A DNA stretch of 64,000 nt from Rickettsia canadensis str. McKiel (GTDB lineage Bacteria; Pseudomonadota; Alphaproteobacteria; Rickettsiales; Rickettsiaceae), in NCBI RefSeq assembly GCF_000014345.1, contig NC_009879.1:883501-947500 (forward strand). The letters are read 5' to 3'. Numbering within the stretch: the first letter of the stretch is position 1; every line of letters starts with the position of its first letter. Positions 41,760 through 51,491 of the stretch are shown piece after piece. A program made the translations under genes and the position numbers. The notes under the pieces were generated by a model. That model did not search any database. It worked only from the letters and a program-made list of their open reading frames with translations, and was not told the DNA's origin.

Positions 41760-43046
41760 ATGCCTTACTTGTTACCGGTTATCATAACTACAGCATTTAT
41801 TTTATTAGCTTTAATAATTTGGTTTTATATAAAAACTAAAACCTTAAGGATGCAGCTACAATTCTTGTCAGGTCAGAATATAGAAATTAGCAATAACAAC
41901 CAATTATTGAACCAAGAAAAAATAAAATATTTACAGAAAATTGAACAATTAAAGTGTAAAGTAGAATATCAAGAGCAGATTATTAAGGATTCGGACAAAA
42001 TAAGAGAAGAGTCGTTTTCATCAGCAAAAGCTGCCTTATTTGATCTTGGAAAAGATTTGTCCAAGCAATTAATAGAGATACATAAAATGGAAAATACAGC
42101 AACAAGAGAACTAGCCGAGAAAAATATTGCTATTGCTTCCGGAAAATTTAATAGTGAGTTTGAACGATTAATTACTATGATAGGAGCATTAAATAAAGAT
42201 ATAGAGCATTCCAAGGGTACAGTTGATTTGATAAAACAGTCTCTGCTTTCTCCTATAGGTACAGGATTACTTGCTGAGATTACACTTGAGAATATCCTAA
42301 AGTCTTCAGGATTACGTCCTAATTTAGATTTCATTATGCAATATGGCTTAACTACGACAGATAGCGGGAAGCTAAGACCTGATGCCCTTATTTTTCTTCC
42401 TTCTGGTAATTTAATGGTTATTGATTCGAAAGCTTCTCAATTTCTAGTAAGCGAGCAAGATAATAGTGGCAACCTTAGTAAAACTATGAATTATCATTTA
42501 AAATCTCTAGCTAATAAAGACTATGCTGAAAATATTTTAACTAATCTAAACAAAAAGGATCAGAGTTTTAACAATGTTATTACTTTAATGTTTTTGCCAA
42601 CTGAACAAGCCGTTGAGAAAGTTATTGCAGCTGATCCTAAATTTTTACAAAAAGCTTGGGGTTGTAATATTTTTCCGGTAGGACCTGCAGGACTTATGAA
42701 TATGCTATCATTTGCAAGATTTCAAATTACCGATCATCGCCGCTCGGAAAATTATAATGTAATCATTGAAGAAGTTAGAAAGTTATTAAGTGCTATAGGT
42801 AGTATAGCCGATTATTCTCAAAAGATCGGTAATAACCTGCAAAATATGGTTACTAATTACGATAAATTTGCTGCCTCGTTTAATCGTAATTTAATGTCAA
42901 GAGTGAAGAATATTCAAAAACTTGGTATTGATTCAAGGAATAAAGCCATGCTGACAAACCTTGAGCGTTATCACATCGTTTCCTCTAAATCAGAAATTAT
43001 TGAAGTAGAAACAGAAAATCCACCAAAAATAGAAGAAAAATTATAA
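41760..43046 (+). CDS. rmuC: RmuC-family DNA recombination protein
   Basis: Predicted nuclease-like protein that limits inversion of short repeats in E. coli. It has an N-terminal membrane anchor VIITTAFILLALIIWFYI (6-23), a long coiled coil (about 35-165), then the RmuC domain. Within the domain are LAEITLENILKSSGLRPNLD, LRPDALIFLPSGNLMVIDSK (the PD..(D/E)xK-like core), FLPTEQAVEKVIAADP, and FPVGPAGLMNMLSFARFQ. The length of 428 aa is usual for Rickettsia. It is divergent from the AAA_14 ATPase, with a palindrome between them. Confidence 0.92.
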   Translation: MPYLLPVIITTAFILLALIIWFYIKTKTLRMQLQFLSGQNIEISNNNQLLNQEKIKYLQKIEQLKCKVEYQEQIIKDSDKIREESFSSAKAALFDLGKDLSKQLIEIHKMENTATRELAEKNIAIASGKFNSEFERLITMIGALNKDIEHSKGTVDLIKQSLLSPIGTGLLAEITLENILKSSGLRPNLDFIMQYGLTTTDSGKLRPDALIFLPSGNLMVIDSKASQFLVSEQDNSGNLSKTMNYHLKSLANKDYAENILTNLNKKDQSFNNVITLMFLPTEQAVEKVIAADPKFLQKAWGCNIFPVGPAGLMNMLSFARFQITDHRRSENYNVIIEEVRKLLSAIGSIADYSQKIGNNLQNMVTNYDKFAASFNRNLMSRVKNIQKLGIDSRNKAMLTNLERYHIVSSKSEIIEVETENPPKIEEKL

Positions 43047-43179
43047 ACAAATTTTTATCGTAATAGGTAATTTATTAAAAAAACTTTCCATAGTTTGGAT
43101 AGTCATATTGTTACTATGTGAAGCATATGTAAGATTAAAGCTCCTGAAAAAATAAACATATTATAAGTAAGCTTTATTA

Positions 43180-43855
43180 ATTATGTGGCCAGGCTTTACA
43201 ATAGACGAGCTAAAAGAGATAATTGAAGAAAACAAAAAAACAATTGTTATAGATCATAACAATTATGAACTTATTATTGATAGTGTTTTTGGTCAAAGAA
43301 AGATTAGTAATAAAGATATTTTCACCAGTGAATCCATTTAGACCAAAACTAGAAAATTATGATATATCTATAGGCTTTGACTATATAGATCATCCAAATT
43401 ATATAAGCAATACCCAATACCTTTTTATTTTTTATATTATATATATTTTACTAATGAAGTCAGTACTGAATATAAACGATGACCAAAATGTAATCCGCAT
43501 AACACATATTTTTTGTGTTTCTTAGTCTCCAACAGAACATCCTAAAAACGGTGATTGCATAACAAGAAATCGCTTTTTCATAGATTATCACTATATAAAA
43601 TAAGTAGTAAGCGGCAGTAAATATTTATGTACTGAATCTACAATTATACCAAAAGCAAAAACTCGTGAATGGTTATCTAAATGTAAATTTATTATTGCTT
43701 TTGAAAATAAAACATATAAGTGGTATGTTACTGAAAAACCTTTTCAAGCTTATCTAGCGGAAGCAGTATCTATTTATTAGGCAGACAAAAGTTATATTAA
43801 AGATGTCAACCATAATGCAGTAATATTTGTTAAAGATTATTTAGAAATATAATTA
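43180..43855 (+). pseudogene. Family 10 glycosyltransferase (fucosyltransferase-like) relic
   Basis: It begins MWPGFTIDELKEIIEENKKT, with DISIGFDYIDHPNYI in another frame. Then FLCFLVSNRTS, and after shifts the strong signature CKFIIAFENKTYKWYVTEKP with FQAYLAEAVSIY, followed by NHNAVIFVKDYLE. The FxxxFEN...xxYVTEKxxxAxxxxxxPIYWG motif defines GT10 alpha-1,3-fucosyltransferases. Several stops and frameshifts show decay. Confidence 0.62.
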
Positions 43856-43989
43856 TATTAAAGATCAAAATATTGTACGATATGTAATAATTAGATTGTA
43901 CCAACTTCAGAAAAGCATTACACCTCTGTAAAAAGAAAAATTAAGAAAAAAATTACCGTTATAAATAATCTATAATGGGATACAATAAA

Positions 43990-44400
43990 AATATCAATTA
44001 TAATTATTGATTTTTATTTTTTTAAAAACTTATCAAATAGGCACTACTCCACTTGAAGAACAAGATATTAAAATTTTTACTATGAAAAGGTTTAGTGTAG
44101 TAGACAGTTACAATTTATCTATATTATGCAGCTGGAAAAAGATTTACCGGCTTAGCTATAAAAAATCATCCATCACTTTTATCGTTTGATACGCCGTACT
44201 TTATCATTCAGAAAATATAAATTATCGTTCCGATAGCAAAATATTAAATCATACTTTAACGGTCGGAGAACTCGGTTTGTTATAGCCATAGAGACATTTG
44301 GCTTATAACATTGCTCAAGAAAATATACCTTATGCCCTAATAATAGAAGATGATGTTATACTAGCTAAAAACAAAATAAATGATTTACAATATATTTAGC
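43990..44400 (+). pseudogene. Family 25 glycosyltransferase (LPS) relic
   Basis: After a run of broken frames comes LNHTLTVGELGLL, then NIAQENIPYALIIEDDVILA with KNKIND. The LT.GE(I/L)GC.LSH..... Y.(L/I)I.EDDV order is the core of GT25 LPS galactosyltransferases. No cysteine-histidine LSH survives. The upstream open piece MIFIFLKTYQIGTTPLEEQD is of uncertain origin. Confidence 0.45.
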
Positions 44401-44660
44401 ATTTTCAGTGTTATTGTCTAATGCTTTTAACATATTATTATTAATCTCTTTAGTGTCTCCATTTGATAGACCCGTACCAGGGACAAGATAATAAAATTTG
44501 TAGCATCGCAAGGCTAGTAGGCGGTAAAGCACATAATTCATACCCAACGCGATCCTTTTTGTCAATTACATATGAACGTAAAGCAATTACACCAGCTATA
44601 AAAGCGTAAGTAATTGCTATTTTACCTGAATGATTACTCACTAAATCTTGATTTTTCAAA
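44365..44660 (-). pseudogene. Unrecognised minus-strand relic
   Basis: Two overlapping frames read MKNQDLVSNHSGKIAITYAF, AGVIALRSYVIDKKDRVGYE, then LVPGTGLSNGDTKEINNNML and KALDNNTENAKYI. They look like one small protein interrupted by one or two frameshifts near 44500-44560. I do not recognise it. Confidence 0.25.
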
Positions 44661-44674
44661 TAATCTTAATATTA

Positions 44675-44744
44675 AACAATAAACATATAAAAAACGAGTT
44701 TTTTATATGTTTTACTGGATTCCCGCTTTTGCGGGAATAACATA
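44675..44744. repeat. Partial RPE downstream of clpX
   Basis: The core hairpin AAACATATAAAAAACGAG/TTTTTTATATGTTT is followed by the arm ACTGGATTCCCGCTTTTGCG then GGAATAACAT. The left outer arm is missing. It may end the clpX transcript (minus), as clpX stops at 44760. Confidence 0.7.
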
Positions 44745-44759
44745 GAGAAGGAATAATAT

Positions 44760-46037
44760 TTATGCCGGTATATATTCAAGAACCGGTTGTTTTTTATTTG
44801 ATTTTGTAGAAATGAGAGAAGTCATTATCGGTTCTACTAATCCGTTAACTACCTCTTTTGTAATGGTAACACGATGTTTTTTTAACTCAGCAACTTTATA
44901 CATACTATCAAGCAAAAGATGCTCAAGTATTGAACGAAGCCCTCTTGCTCCTGTCTTTTTAGCTAAAGCTTTTTCGGCAATAGCTTCTAGAGCGGAATTC
45001 TCAATTATAAGCTCAGCATCATCAAGCTCAAATTGTTTCTGATATTGCTTTACTATGGCGTTCTTAGGCTTAGTTAGAATCGTAATTAAAGCTTCTTTGT
45101 CTAACTCATCTAAAGTAGTAACTATAGGTAACCTACCGATAAATTCAGGAATTAAACCGAATTTAGTTAAATCTTCAATCTCTAAGGCTTGAAGAATCTC
45201 ACTATTATTTTTCTCTCTATTTATATTTATGTTAGCTGCAAAACCTATAGAACTATTATTAGTTCTTGCAGTTATAATGCTATCAATCCCCATAAAAGCA
45301 CCACCGCAAATAAACAAGATATTTGAAGTATCTAACTGTACGAAATCTTGTTGTGGGTGTTTCCTACCACCTTGAGGAGGTACAGAAGCAACTGTCCCTT
45401 CCATAATTTTAAGTAATGCCTGCTGTACCCCTTCACCCGATACATCCCTTGTAATAGAAGGATTCTCCGATTTACGAGCAATTTTATCAACCTCGTCAAT
45501 ATAAATTATACCTTTTTGTGCTTTTGCTATATTAAACTCGGCTGCTATCAATAAGCGTAGCAAAATATTCTCAACATCTTCACCAACATAACCAGCTTCT
45601 GTTAAAGAAGTAGCATCAGCCATAGAAAAAGGTACGTCTAAAATTTTAGCAAGCGTTTGAGCAAGTAAAGTTTTTCCTGAACCGGTAGGACCGATCAGTA
45701 AGATATTCGACTTATTAAGCTCAACTTCATTATTGCCGGATTGTATATACTCAAGTCTTTTATAATGATTATATACCGCTACTGCTAAAATCTTTTTAGC
45801 TTGATCCTGTCCAACTATGTAATCGTTTAGAATTGTACATATTTTTTGCGGCGTTGGAATTGAAGAAGTAATCTGCTTTAATGCAACTTTATTTTCTTCT
45901 TTCATAATATCCATACATAAATCTATACATTCATCACAAATAAATACTGCAGGACCTGCTATCAGTTTTTTTACTTCATGCTGTTTTTTACTACAAAACG
46001 AACAAATCAATTCTTTTTTATTAGCTTCTACTACCAT
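44760..46037 (-). CDS. clpX: ClpX, ATPase subunit of the ClpXP protease
   Basis: AAA+ unfoldase that feeds tagged substrates to ClpP. The N-terminal zinc-binding domain has Cys12, 15, 34 and 37 (CSFC...CDEC). Walker A is [12 protein letters not shown], Walker [12 protein letters not shown], the pore loop [10 protein letters not shown], and the ClpP-binding IGF-like loop is [14 protein letters not shown]. Sensor 2 is [13 protein letters not shown]. The length of 425 aa is normal. ClpP is not adjacent. Confidence 0.97.
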
Positions 46038-46166
46038 TAACTTTCTTTTTTTTATTTAATTTAACAATTCTTCCTACATTATTGTTATACGGATTGGAAG
46101 ACCTACACTTGAAAGTTATTACCACCGTAGATGGAAATGAAATAAAACAAGCCATATAACAACATT

Positions 46167-46718
46167 TTAGGCTACTCTTGCATACATATAATAATCTTTA
46201 TGCTCATTTGCAACTATTTCATATTTTTTAAGGATTCCTTCCTTAGCAAAACCGCACCTCTCAAGCAGATTGATTGAACGAAAATTATCTGTAATGACTG
46301 TTGCTTGGACTCTTACAATGCCTATATAATCAGCAAACTTTAAAATATTCTTTATAGATTTTAACATGATACCTTGACCCCAAAAACTACAATCTAAATC
46401 GTAGCTTATTTCTGCTCTATGATGTTCTAGATTTATTATATTAAAACCTGCAGTACCTATTAATTTATTATCGTCTTTAAGGGCAATCCCCCAATAAAAG
46501 CTTCTATGATTTTTATATAAACCAGACCAATAATGTATTTCTTCTCTAGCTTCTTCTAAGTCTTTAGGTCTATTACTATCAGTTATATAAATAGCCATTT
46601 CTGACTTACTCATATAATTAAAATAATCTTGTGCATCATCTTCGACTAACTCACGTAAAACTATATCATTTAAATCAAGTACGGGAAAGGGAGCATATAA
46701 ATATTCTCTATTTATCAT
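46167..46718 (-). CDS. GNAT acetyltransferase (RimJ/RimL-like)
   Basis: An acetyl-CoA-dependent N-acetyltransferase. The fold reads [20 protein letters not shown] at the start, [20 protein letters not shown] and [20 protein letters not shown] as the strand 4/acetyl-CoA loop (W-G-Q-G in place of RGxGxA), then [20 protein letters not shown], typical of the RimJ/RimL group that acetylates ribosomal proteins. The true substrate is unknown. The start overlaps the queC stop by four bases, so the two are co-translated. Confidence 0.88.
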   Translation of the reverse strand: MINREYLYAPFPVLDLNDIVLRELVEDDAQDYFNYMSKSEMAIYITDSNRPKDLEEAREEIHYWSGLYKNHRSFYWGIALKDDNKLIGTAGFNIINLEHHRAEISYDLDCSFWGQGIMLKSIKNILKFADYIGIVRVQATVITDNFRSINLLERCGFAKEGILKKYEIVANEHKDYYMYARVA

Positions 46719-47398
46719 ACATATTTAATAGGATCTTGTATATCATTCTTTTTAAAAGCATCAAGCCTTATCATGCAGGCAAGACATGTACCACAAGATA
46801 AATCATCTTCGGTAGGTTCATAACATGATATCGTATTTTTGTAATCTACACCAAGTTCAAGACCGGTTCTAATTATTTGCTCTTTAGTCATATCAATTAA
46901 AGGTGTATGAATAGTAATTTTTTTACCTTGTACTCCCATATTGGTTGCTAAATTCGCCATTTCTTCAAAAGATTTAATATATTCAGGACGACAATCAGGA
47001 TAATTTGCCGAATCGCTTGTATGCACACCTATAAAAATGTCTTTTGCTCCTATTACTTCTGCAAAACCAAGTGCATAGCTTAAAAATATAGTATTACGAG
47101 CAGGTACGTAAGTAACGGGCACATCGTCTGGTAGCTCATTTACGTCGTGATAATGAGGGACACTTATATTATTGTCGGTAAGAGCAGAGCCACTGAAAGC
47201 TCGTAAATCTATATTCACAATCTTATGCTGCTTGACATTATATTCTTTTACTAACTCTCTAACTTTTCGTAATTCTGCATTGTTACGCTGTCCGTAGTTA
47301 AAACTCATAGCATAGATTTCATAACCCATTTTTTGGGCTATTGCAAGAACCGTAGCAGAATCCGCCCCGCCACTAACCAAATTAACTAATTTTTTCAT
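46715..47398 (-). CDS. queC: 7-cyano-7-deazaguanine synthase QueC
   Basis: ATP-dependent enzyme that converts 7-carboxy-7-deazaguanine to preQ0, on the way to queuosine in tRNA. The PP-loop is SGGADSATV (9-17). [11 protein letters not shown] and [16 protein letters not shown] are family hallmarks. Four zinc cysteines (192, 202, 205, 208) are in [13 protein letters not shown]. The length of 227 aa is normal. Coupled with a GNAT acetyltransferase downstream. queD and queE are not adjacent. Confidence 0.96.
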   Translation of the reverse strand: MKKLVNLVSGGADSATVLAIAQKMGYEIYAMSFNYGQRNNAELRKVRELVKEYNVKQHKIVNIDLRAFSGSALTDNNISVPHYHDVNELPDDVPVTYVPARNTIFLSYALGFAEVIGAKDIFIGVHTSDSANYPDCRPEYIKSFEEMANLATNMGVQGKKITIHTPLIDMTKEQIIRTGLELGVDYKNTISCYEPTEDDLSCGTCLACMIRLDAFKKNDIQDPIKYV

Positions 47399-47815
47399 TT
47401 ACTATATACTAATTACTGATAAAAGTAATGATAATATAATTAAATAAAAATACATATATAAATCTTTATGACTAGAAAAATATCTATCAAACAACAAGTA
47501 GCTAGTACTACAATAGTGTTTTAATTAAAAAAGAAAATTCCAATCAAAGAGTTATAAGAATAAATATAACAATTGATAAGAGTACATCAAATATTTTCTA
47601 CCGATGAAATAATGAAATTAACACGAGATTTATAAAATATAAAAAGATTAAATTCATAACAAAGGTAGAATCCATGCCTTTCGTCTTTGTTATTCATTAT
47701 TTTATAATTTTCTTTAGACAGGGGGTATAAGACACCTTCCTAAAGAAATGAAACATAAATATTCTTGACTAAATTCTTATAATAATCTAAGGTTACGCTA
47801 TTAAGTTACTAATAT
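47399..47815. other. Spacer between queC and tRNA-His
   Basis: The plus strand near 47470-47635 shows small protein-like pieces (MTRKISIKQQVAST, FSTDEIMKLTRD) broken by stops. These might be remains of a small antitoxin-type gene, but I cannot support a call. No repeat is seen. Confidence 0.25.
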
Positions 47816-47893
47816 GGCGGGTGTAGCTCAGTTGGTTAGAGCATCAGGTTGTGGTTCTGAGGGCTGCGGGTTCGAATCCCGTCACTCGCCCCA
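47816..47893 (+). tRNA. tRNA-His (anticodon GUG)
   Basis: Cloverleaf with an 8-bp acceptor stem (GGCGGGTG/CACTCGCC), where the extra G at -1 pairs with C73 as histidine tRNAs require. The anticodon arm TCAGG-TTGTGGT-TCTGA gives GUG. The T-arm is GCGGG-TTCGAAT-CCCGT. CCA is encoded. It stands 25 bases before the ABC exporter gene. Confidence 0.96.
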
Positions 47894-47918
47894 TTTTTTT
47901 CTTCATGTAAAGTAATTC

Positions 47919-49661
47919 ATGGGTATCAAACTTTTATATAGGCTGGCTAAATATCTAAGGTTCTATAAAAAAGACTTGACCATCGTTATGATCTCTTTAC
48001 TTAGTGTATCAATCTCATTATTACTAATCGGTAATGTTGTTAGAAATTTAGTTGATAAAGGCTTGAGCAAAAACCATATTTTATCAGTTGATAAATCTAT
48101 ATTATATATTTGTTTATTAATTATCATCTTAAGTATTGCCAGTTTTTTCCGTTCATATTTTATCAACAATGTTGCTGAAAAGACAGTTAATCAAATAAGA
48201 AAAGATGCTTATAGTAATTTAATTAATTATGAAATTAAAGAGTTTGAAGAATTAAAAATCAGCGATATAATTTTACGCCTAACAAATGATATAGATCAAA
48301 TATCTACGCTCATCGTTAATTTCTTATCTTTTTTTATTCGCAATTCAGTGATGCTAATCGGCGGCATTACATTAATGTTTTTTGAAAGCTTTAAACTCGC
48401 TTCTATAGTAATTATTACCATTCCTATCTTATTAATTCCTTTAATTAAATTTGGCAAACATGTTAAGGCTTTATCTAAAAAAGCTCTAGAATCTAAATCA
48501 CTTTTAGCCTCAGATATTGATGAAACTTTTAATAATATTAGAGCTATTTATGCTTTTAACAATCAAACAAATAAAATTGCTGATTTTAATACTAAACTAC
48601 AAAATTATTTAGCATATTGTAAAACCCGTTTTAAAATGCGTGCTTTATTCTTTGCGATTTCAATAGCCGTTATATTTCTTGCAATTACTTTAGTCGTTGG
48701 GATCGGAGCTTCGGATATAGTTAAAGGTCATTTATCTGCAGGACAAATTATATCGTTTATTTATTATGCAATTATTGCCGGAGTTAGTTGTGGCGGTATT
48801 TTTGAGCTACTAAGTGCAATACATCTACCTGTTACCGCACTGGAGAGAATAATTACAATTATAGATAAGATGCCTACAACACATAAAAATTATTTAGAAT
48901 TAAATAATTACGATTCTGTATCAATAGAATTTAAAAATGTAGATTTTACCTATCATTCAAGACCTAATTTAAGAATTATCAATAACATGTCTTTCATGAT
49001 AAATGCTGATAAATTTATTGCAAATAAATTTGTTGGTATTGTCGGTAGATCAGGAGCGGGAAAAAGTACTATAATTCAGCTATTACTAAATTTTTACCAG
49101 CAAGAAAGTGGCACTATCCTTATTAACAATCAAGATATATCTTATTTAGACCCTATTGAAATCCGTAAATTAATTGCTTATGTTCCTCAGGAAACCAGTA
49201 TTTTTTCCGGCACTATAAAATCAAATATTATATTTGGTAATATGGAAGCAAGCGACGATGAAATAAACGAGGTCATAAAAATTACGGGAATAAAAGACTT
49301 TGCTACTAAACTTCATGACGGTATAAATGCTAAAATTGGTGAGAAAGGGGTTAGATTATCAGGAGGACAGAAACAAAGAATAGCTATTGCTAGAGCATTA
49401 CTACGCATGCCGCAAATTTTACTTCTTGATGAAGCAATGAGTGCTTTAGATACAATAAGCGAACAGAAATTATTAAATGCTATAAAAAAAATAATGAAAG
49501 GGAAAATTATTATATCAATTGCCCATCGCATTAGTAGTATAGAATCAGCTGATCATATTTTAGTAATAGATAAAGGCGGAGTAGCAGCTAGCGGAACCCA
49601 TGATAATTTGTTACAAAATTCAGAAATTTATCGAAATATTTGTAGAGAACAACGATCTTAA
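47919..49661 (+). CDS. MsbA-like ABC exporter (fused membrane and ATPase domains)
   Basis: Homodimeric lipid or drug exporter of the inner membrane. Residues about 1-300 are the ABC transmembrane domain with six segments (for example IVMISLLSVSISLLLIGNVV and VIFLAITLVVGIGA). The ATPase domain follows at about 330-575 with Walker A GRSGAGKSTIIQ, Q-loop AYVPQETSIF, signature LSGGQKQRIAIARALLR, Walker B ILLLDEAMSALD and H-loop SIAHRISS. The length of 580 aa fits MsbA, and flipping lipid A-core is the likely role, but a general multidrug exporter cannot be excluded. It follows tRNA-His directly. Confidence 0.9.
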   Translation: MGIKLLYRLAKYLRFYKKDLTIVMISLLSVSISLLLIGNVVRNLVDKGLSKNHILSVDKSILYICLLIIILSIASFFRSYFINNVAEKTVNQIRKDAYSNLINYEIKEFEELKISDIILRLTNDIDQISTLIVNFLSFFIRNSVMLIGGITLMFFESFKLASIVIITIPILLIPLIKFGKHVKALSKKALESKSLLASDIDETFNNIRAIYAFNNQTNKIADFNTKLQNYLAYCKTRFKMRALFFAISIAVIFLAITLVVGIGASDIVKGHLSAGQIISFIYYAIIAGVSCGGIFELLSAIHLPVTALERIITIIDKMPTTHKNYLELNNYDSVSIEFKNVDFTYHSRPNLRIINNMSFMINADKFIANKFVGIVGRSGAGKSTIIQLLLNFYQQESGTILINNQDISYLDPIEIRKLIAYVPQETSIFSGTIKSNIIFGNMEASDDEINEVIKITGIKDFATKLHDGINAKIGEKGVRLSGGQKQRIAIARALLRMPQILLLDEAMSALDTISEQKLLNAIKKIMKGKIIISIAHRISSIESADHILVIDKGGVAASGTHDNLLQNSEIYRNICREQRS

Positions 49662-49682
49662 ATAGATTTCTTAAAAACGTAA

Positions 49683-49800
49683 CTAATACGGACGAATCAC
49701 TCCGGCAACACGGAACCCAGGCCCCCCACCACCGCATAAAAAAAATACGTGGGAATGTGAGTAACGTGACATAAGTCTATGTAAGGAGTCTAATGATAGA
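49683..49800. repeat. Dispersed repeat copy, related to 26915-27020
   Basis: It contains CACTCCGGCAACACGGAACCC, AGGCCCCCCACCACC, then GCATAAAAAAAATACGTGGGAATGTGAG. Collinear with 26915-27020 but more GC-rich and apparently better preserved. Confidence 0.45.
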
Positions 49801-49845
49801 TTTATGCCTGAGTATAAAAAATTTAAATGTTTAATATAATTTAGC

Positions 49846-49873
49846 TTGAAAGCTACTGTAACTTTGTTATAAT
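49846..49873 (+). promoter_or_regulatory. Sigma70-type promoter of the small secreted protein gene
   Basis: TTGAAA (49846-49851) and a perfect TATAAT (49868-49873) are 16 bases apart. This is a strong consensus promoter, rare in this window. An inverted repeat TGTAACT (49857-49863)/AGTTACA (49877-49883) brackets the -10 box and could be an operator. A Shine-Dalgarno-like AAAGGTTT precedes ATG 49904. Confidence 0.7.
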
Positions 49874-49903
49874 TGTAGTTACAAAATAAAAAAGGTTTAC
49901 AAA

Positions 49904-50146
49904 ATGAAAAATTTATTAAAGATTTTATTAATTCTAGCTTTCTCAGCACCAGTATTTGCTGGTGTGCCATCCAATCCTACTTCAGTTACAACAACCCAAA
50001 TACAAGCTATGAGTACTGACGATCAACAAGCTTGGGTTGCTAGCTTAACAGCAGATCAGTATAATATGTTAAGTCCTGATGTTCAAAAGTGGGTAATGGA
50101 GCATACTACTGATACTCAAAAACAAGCTTTAGGAATTAATCAGTAA
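49904..50146 (+). CDS. Small exported protein of unknown function
   Basis: An 80-residue protein. A clean signal peptide, MKNLLKILLILAFSAPVFAG, has a VFA-G cleavage site after residue 19. The mature part is about 60 residues, acidic to neutral, Gln/Thr-rich and free of Cys: TTTQIQAMSTDDQQAWVASL followed by TADQYNMLSPDVQKWVMEHT. The two halves show a loose repeated pattern (T-Q-I-Q-A-M-S/T-A-D-Q-Y-N-M-L-S, each followed by a DxQxWV segment), suggesting an internal duplication of about 20 residues. No known domain is recognised. The strong promoter suggests high expression in the periplasm or outside the cell. Confidence 0.8.
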   Translation: MKNLLKILLILAFSAPVFAGVPSNPTSVTTTQIQAMSTDDQQAWVASLTADQYNMLSPDVQKWVMEHTTDTQKQALGINQ

Positions 50147-50174
50147 TATTTTAATTAATTTTTAAAATCGATAT

Positions 50175-50201
50175 ATGTTAGGAATCAATGATTCTTAACA
50201 T
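50175..50201 (+). terminator. Hairpin after the small secreted protein gene
   Basis: ATGTTAGGAATC and GATTCTTAACAT form a 12-bp stem with one G-T pair around an AAT loop, 29 bases beyond the stop codon. T-tract support is weak. Confidence 0.4.
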
Positions 50202-50320
50202 TATCTTTGTATCCGGTGATGGGGCCTGCTTTCCATCTCGGTACTCATTATTGCAAACTTTTTTTTCAAAAAGAGTATGTAATACTACTTTTGAAAGAAA
50301 AACAGTATATATCACTAAAA

Positions 50321-50358
50321 GTTTTTGCTTTCGCTCTCCTTGCAGTCCAAGGTTATCG
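50321..50358. repeat. Short dispersed motif shared with 14777-14812
   Basis: See 14777-14812: the ordered blocks GCT, GCTCT, TTGCAGT and CAAGGTTAT recur. The motif sits in a gene-free stretch before the Bcr/CflA relic. Confidence 0.4.
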
Positions 50359-50426
50359 TGTCATGTATAAATATTCATTTTAGTAAAACAATAAACTATA
50401 AGAATATAGAAGCTAATCCACCAATA

Positions 50427-50452
50427 TCATTCCTGTGAAAGCAGGGATGACA
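50427..50452. repeat. Half RPE arm
   Basis: TCATTCCTGTGAAAGCAGGGATGACA is a short hairpin arm of the ATTCCTGC..GCAGGAATGACAT element, found just before the Bcr/CflA relic. Confidence 0.5.
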
Positions 50453-50483
50453 TAAAAGTTATAACAAACAAATATTACTTTTA

Positions 50484-51430
50484 TGAAATTACTTAATTAC
50501 CGTAATCATCATGGGAATAATGGCCAGAGCGGAAGTAGATTTATTCGTTCTAAGTTTCCCGATACATTCAACCTTTCAACTTTCATGACAGAGTTACTAC
50601 TCGGTATTAATCTAACTGCTTATTGTATTACTGCACTTGTAGTAAGTAATTTAGGAGATAGATACGGGCGCAGACCGATTATTAACACTCGATTTACTGA
50701 TTTTTAATCTTGATAGTTGAGTTTGCGTATTTGCAAATAATTATGGAGCTATATTCTTTGGAAGAGCTTTGCAAGGATATGATACATCATTGGTTGCATT
50801 ACTAGTATATTATTGTGCTTGACGATATTTATTCAGTACAAGAACAGCAAAAATGCATGGGCATTTTAAACGGCACTATTACGCTTTCTATGACTTTTGC
50901 ACCGATTCTAGGCAGTTACATCAATTTATTTTGGAGATAGAGAGGTAAAATTGTGTTTTATTATTCTTCTTGGTTTAATTAGCTTAATTCTAGGTATATT
51001 TTATATTCCAAAAAGAGAAGTTAAGAAAAAATACGCTTTCAAAAATCACCGAAAGCTATATATTATATACTTACAATGATGTTTCTTGCACAAGGATATA
51101 TATGCAAGATTTAAGCGTCACTTCAAAAGATTTTGTATCATATCAAGGATCAATGGCAGCTTCATTCTCGATCATGAGCTTTACAAGCGGTTATTGCTTT
51201 AAAAAATTCGGTATTAAAAATTGTTTCTATTTTGATAATACTATTTTTACTAGAAAATAGCATATTAATTGTATATAATATTAATAATCCTTTAATCATA
51301 ACAATAGTTACTTTATTATTATCTCTTGGCGTGATATATCTGATTAACATATTATGGCCACTGCTTTTAGAAGCTATTCCAAGACGGCAAAACACGTATG
51401 ACGGCTTTTTTACAGCTTAGATTAATTTTA
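50484..51430 (+). pseudogene. Bcr/CflA-type MFS drug exporter relic
   Basis: The open start (50483-50704) carries FPDTFNLSTFMTELLLGINL and TAYCITALVVSNLGDRYGRR with PIII: TM1-TM2 and the GDRxGRRP signature. Later frames give FANNYGAIFFGRALQG, then ILNGTITLSMTFAPILGSYI and LLGLISLILGIFYIPKREVK. This matches Bcr/CflA exporters in order. Frameshifts begin right after the first 70 codons, so the gene is dead. Confidence 0.65.
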
Positions 51431-51491
51431 ACGGTACTTTTGTCCAAACTTGATAAAATCTTTGAAATTTCCAGTGAGGTAAAAATAAAAA

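Noticed and set aside
49683..49970. 95-codon minus-strand frame
   Set aside because: It overlaps the start of the secreted protein gene and a dispersed repeat, and has no recognisable features.
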